Source of the DNA: Acidimicrobiia bacterium
GTDB lineage: Bacteria; Actinomycetota; Acidimicrobiia; Spongiisociales; SHLN01
DNA: 6,827 nucleotides
Direction: 5' to 3'
NCBI GenBank assembly: GCA_030624805.1
Contig: JAUXJL010000111.1
Coordinates: 1-6,827, forward strand
The notes under the pieces are model-generated. The model had not been told where the DNA came from and ran no database searches. It was given only the letters and a program-made list of their open reading frames with translations. This document shows, piece after piece, positions 5,657 to 6,827 of this stretch; the stretch's first letter is position 1, and the number at the start of each line of letters is the position of its first letter. The position numbers and the translations under genes were made by a program.

Positions 5657-6282
5657 CCCTCGTTACCTCCCTCGCTGCCGTCTCCAGCAGCTTCGCCGCC
5701 GCCGCTGTCGGCATCGTCGGCCCCGACCGGGCCCGACAGGCTGAGATCGGTGAGCGAGAAGGCGGTTGCGGTCAGGGTGACTGTGAGGATGTTGATTCCG
5801 TCCTGATCCAACGATGAGTCAATGCTGATTTGGTCAACGCGCACCAGCCGCTCGAGATCCTCGATTGCGAACAATACGCTCAACACCTTGAAATACGGCG
5901 CCTCGAAATTGATCGTGGTTGAAATCTCGAATAGACCGGGCACCGACGTGCTGGCGACAGGCGGATTCGGGCTCAGTGCCAGCAGATCAACGCCGGTTTC
6001 GACCGCGATGTTGTTGATGTCTTCGATCAGCGCTGCACCATCGGGAAATGTCGGCAATGAGTTTTGAATTTGGCTCAGACCCAGCAAGTAGTCGCCTTCA
6101 CTGGCCGCCAGAGCCTGCAACTCGGTGCGCCGGCTCTCGAGCGTCGATTGCTCGATCTGCGCCGTGGCCGTCTGGTCATTCAGATCGTTGATCTCGGTCG
6201 ACTTACCCGACATGAACAGGAACCACCAGGCGGCGGTGATTATGAACGCACCGAGGATGCCGAGTATGAGCCCGCGACGCAT
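5653..6282 (-). CDS. pilO: Type IV pilus inner-membrane protein PilO
   Basis: Protein of 209 residues with PilO architecture: a membrane helix at about 4-24, a coiled-coil-like segment rich in E/Q/L (28-60), then S-L-P-T-F-P-D-G-A-A-L-I-E-D-I-N-N-I-A-V-E-T-G-V-D-L (75-100), which fits the PilO pattern of a proline-led helix before the ferredoxin-like domain. An alpha/beta domain follows (about 115-180). In known systems PilO pairs with PilN and links the cytoplasmic PilM and motor ATPases to the outer parts of the machine. The tail (186-209) is acidic and Gly-rich, likely disordered, and is not part of the core family. The ATG at 6282 shares one base with the pilN stop (TGATG) and has GGAG 8 bases upstream. 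Order and topology make the call firm, although sequence similarity in this family is always low. Confidence 0.85.
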   Translation of the reverse strand: MRRGLILGILGAFIITAAWWFLFMSGKSTEINDLNDQTATAQIEQSTLESRRTELQALAASEGDYLLGLSQIQNSLPTFPDGAALIEDINNIAVETGVDLLALSPNPPVASTSVPGLFEISTTINFEAPYFKVLSVLFAIEDLERLVRVDQISIDSSLDQDGINILTVTLTATAFSLTDLSLSGPVGADDADSGGGEAAGDGSEGGNEG

Positions 6283-6827
6283 CAGGAGATCTCCGGGATC
6301 CTGTCGAACCCGCGCTCCGAAAGAGCGTCAGGAGTGAGGCTGGTTGTTGAACCAAACGCGACGACAGGTACGTCTGAGATTTCATTGGCCGTGATATTGC
6401 TCACCCATGTGCCGAGAACACCCGGGAATCGGTCTGAGTCCAGAACCCGCAGCCAGGCGGCTACATCGGGTGGGGCGAAGGCTGTGCCGGCGAAAGACAG
6501 CTCCCCGATGCTGGCGCCGGTGGCGGCCGGGCCCGAGTTGCCTGTGTAGCTCGAGATCCACACCCGATCTGGAATCAAACGGCCCAGATCGTTTACGAGC
6601 CGCCCCCAACTGACATCGTTGGCGAGGGCCTGGATAAGTAGAGCCTGGCTAGCCTCGAAGTCGTTACGAACGTTCTCAGCGCTCGAAAGTGACCGAACTT
6701 CGGCCTCCAGCTGCTGGTTTGTCAGGAGTTGAGCATCGAGCTCGTCCTGGGCATCGTCGACGGCCCCGGACCGCCATACCGTGACGGCTCCGAGCAAAAG
6801 CACATACAGCACGCCAAGGCCTATCCA
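6282..6827 (-). CDS. pilN: Type IV pilus inner-membrane protein PilN, N-terminus missing
   Basis: The gene runs off the window edge, leaving 181 residues with the cytoplasmic N-terminus (which in PilN carries the PilM-binding I-N-L-L-P motif) not visible. Seen: a membrane helix (residues 1-18 of the fragment), a coiled-coil-like region (23-50), D-V-S-W-G-R-L-V-N-D-L-G-R-L-I-P-D-R-V-W-I-S (71-92), which fits the PilN pattern W-x(2)-L-(x)3-L-x(3)-I-P-x-x-V-W-(hydrophobic), and then the ferredoxin-like domain with G-E-L-S-F-A-G-T-A-F (108-117) and an A-W-L-R-V-L helix. PilN forms a heterodimer with PilO in the inner membrane. The reading frame stays open to the last base, so the GTG at 6812 is internal and not a start. 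pilM is expected just outside the window. Confidence 0.85.
   Translation of the reverse strand, partial: WIGLGVLYVLLLGAVTVWRSGAVDDAQDELDAQLLTNQQLEAEVRSLSSAENVRNDFEASQALLIQALANDVSWGRLVNDLGRLIPDRVWISSYTGNSGPAATGASIGELSFAGTAFAPPDVAAWLRVLDSDRFPGVLGTWVSNITANEISDVPVVAFGSTTSLTPDALSERGFDRIPEIS

Noticed and set aside
6285..6294. Perfect palindrome GGAGATCTCC over the pilO Shine-Dalgarno
   Set aside because: Ten bases with no loop cannot form a stable hairpin, and it sits inside the pilN coding sequence. There is no second copy nearby to suggest an operator. Probably chance.
1..6827. Defence system, CRISPR array, insertion sequence, tRNA or rRNA
   Set aside because: I saw no repeat arrays, inverted terminal repeats, transposase motifs or RNA gene signatures on either strand. 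Almost every base is covered by recognised housekeeping or pilus genes.

Overview
The window is a dense block of bacterial housekeeping genes. All nine genes lie on the minus strand, so transcription runs from high to low coordinates. The DNA is GC-rich, gene junctions are very tight (overlaps of 1 to 10 bases, gaps of at most 87 bases), and the order chorismate synthase - shikimate kinase - dehydroquinate synthase - EF-P - NusB - pyrimidine genes is typical of Actinomycetota. Type IV pilus genes directly upstream of aroC, together with the style of the dihydroorotate dehydrogenase N-terminus, suggest a deep-branching, Acidimicrobiia-like lineage. That placement is an inference from gene order and recalled family sequences, not from a phylogeny.

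In transcription order there are three functional blocks. (1) 6827-5111: the inner-membrane alignment part of a type IV pilus machine. It comprises PilN (N-terminus cut off by the window edge), PilO, and a single-pass membrane protein in the pilP position. (2) 5073-2407: three shikimate-pathway enzymes, aroC, aroK and aroB. (3) 2385-1: translation factor EF-P, antitermination factor NusB, dihydroorotase (pyrC) and the first 27 codons of dihydroorotate dehydrogenase (pyrD, cut off by the window edge).

The genes look co-transcribed and often translationally coupled (ATGA, GTGA and TGATG junctions). Two genes that open new blocks, aroC and efp, lack a recognisable Shine-Dalgarno sequence. Each has a TANNNT hexamer exactly 7 bases before its ATG, which is the arrangement expected of a leaderless actinobacterial promoter. 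This is the most testable regulatory observation here.

I found no mobile element, CRISPR array, RNA gene, defence locus or clear terminator, and no gene-free stretch longer than 87 bases. No plainly novel system is visible. The points worth a second look are the PilP-like protein in a probable single-membrane organism, the shortened pyrimidine order (nusB directly followed by pyrC and pyrD, without pyrR or pyrB), the paired leaderless-promoter pattern, and the EF-P loop sequence.
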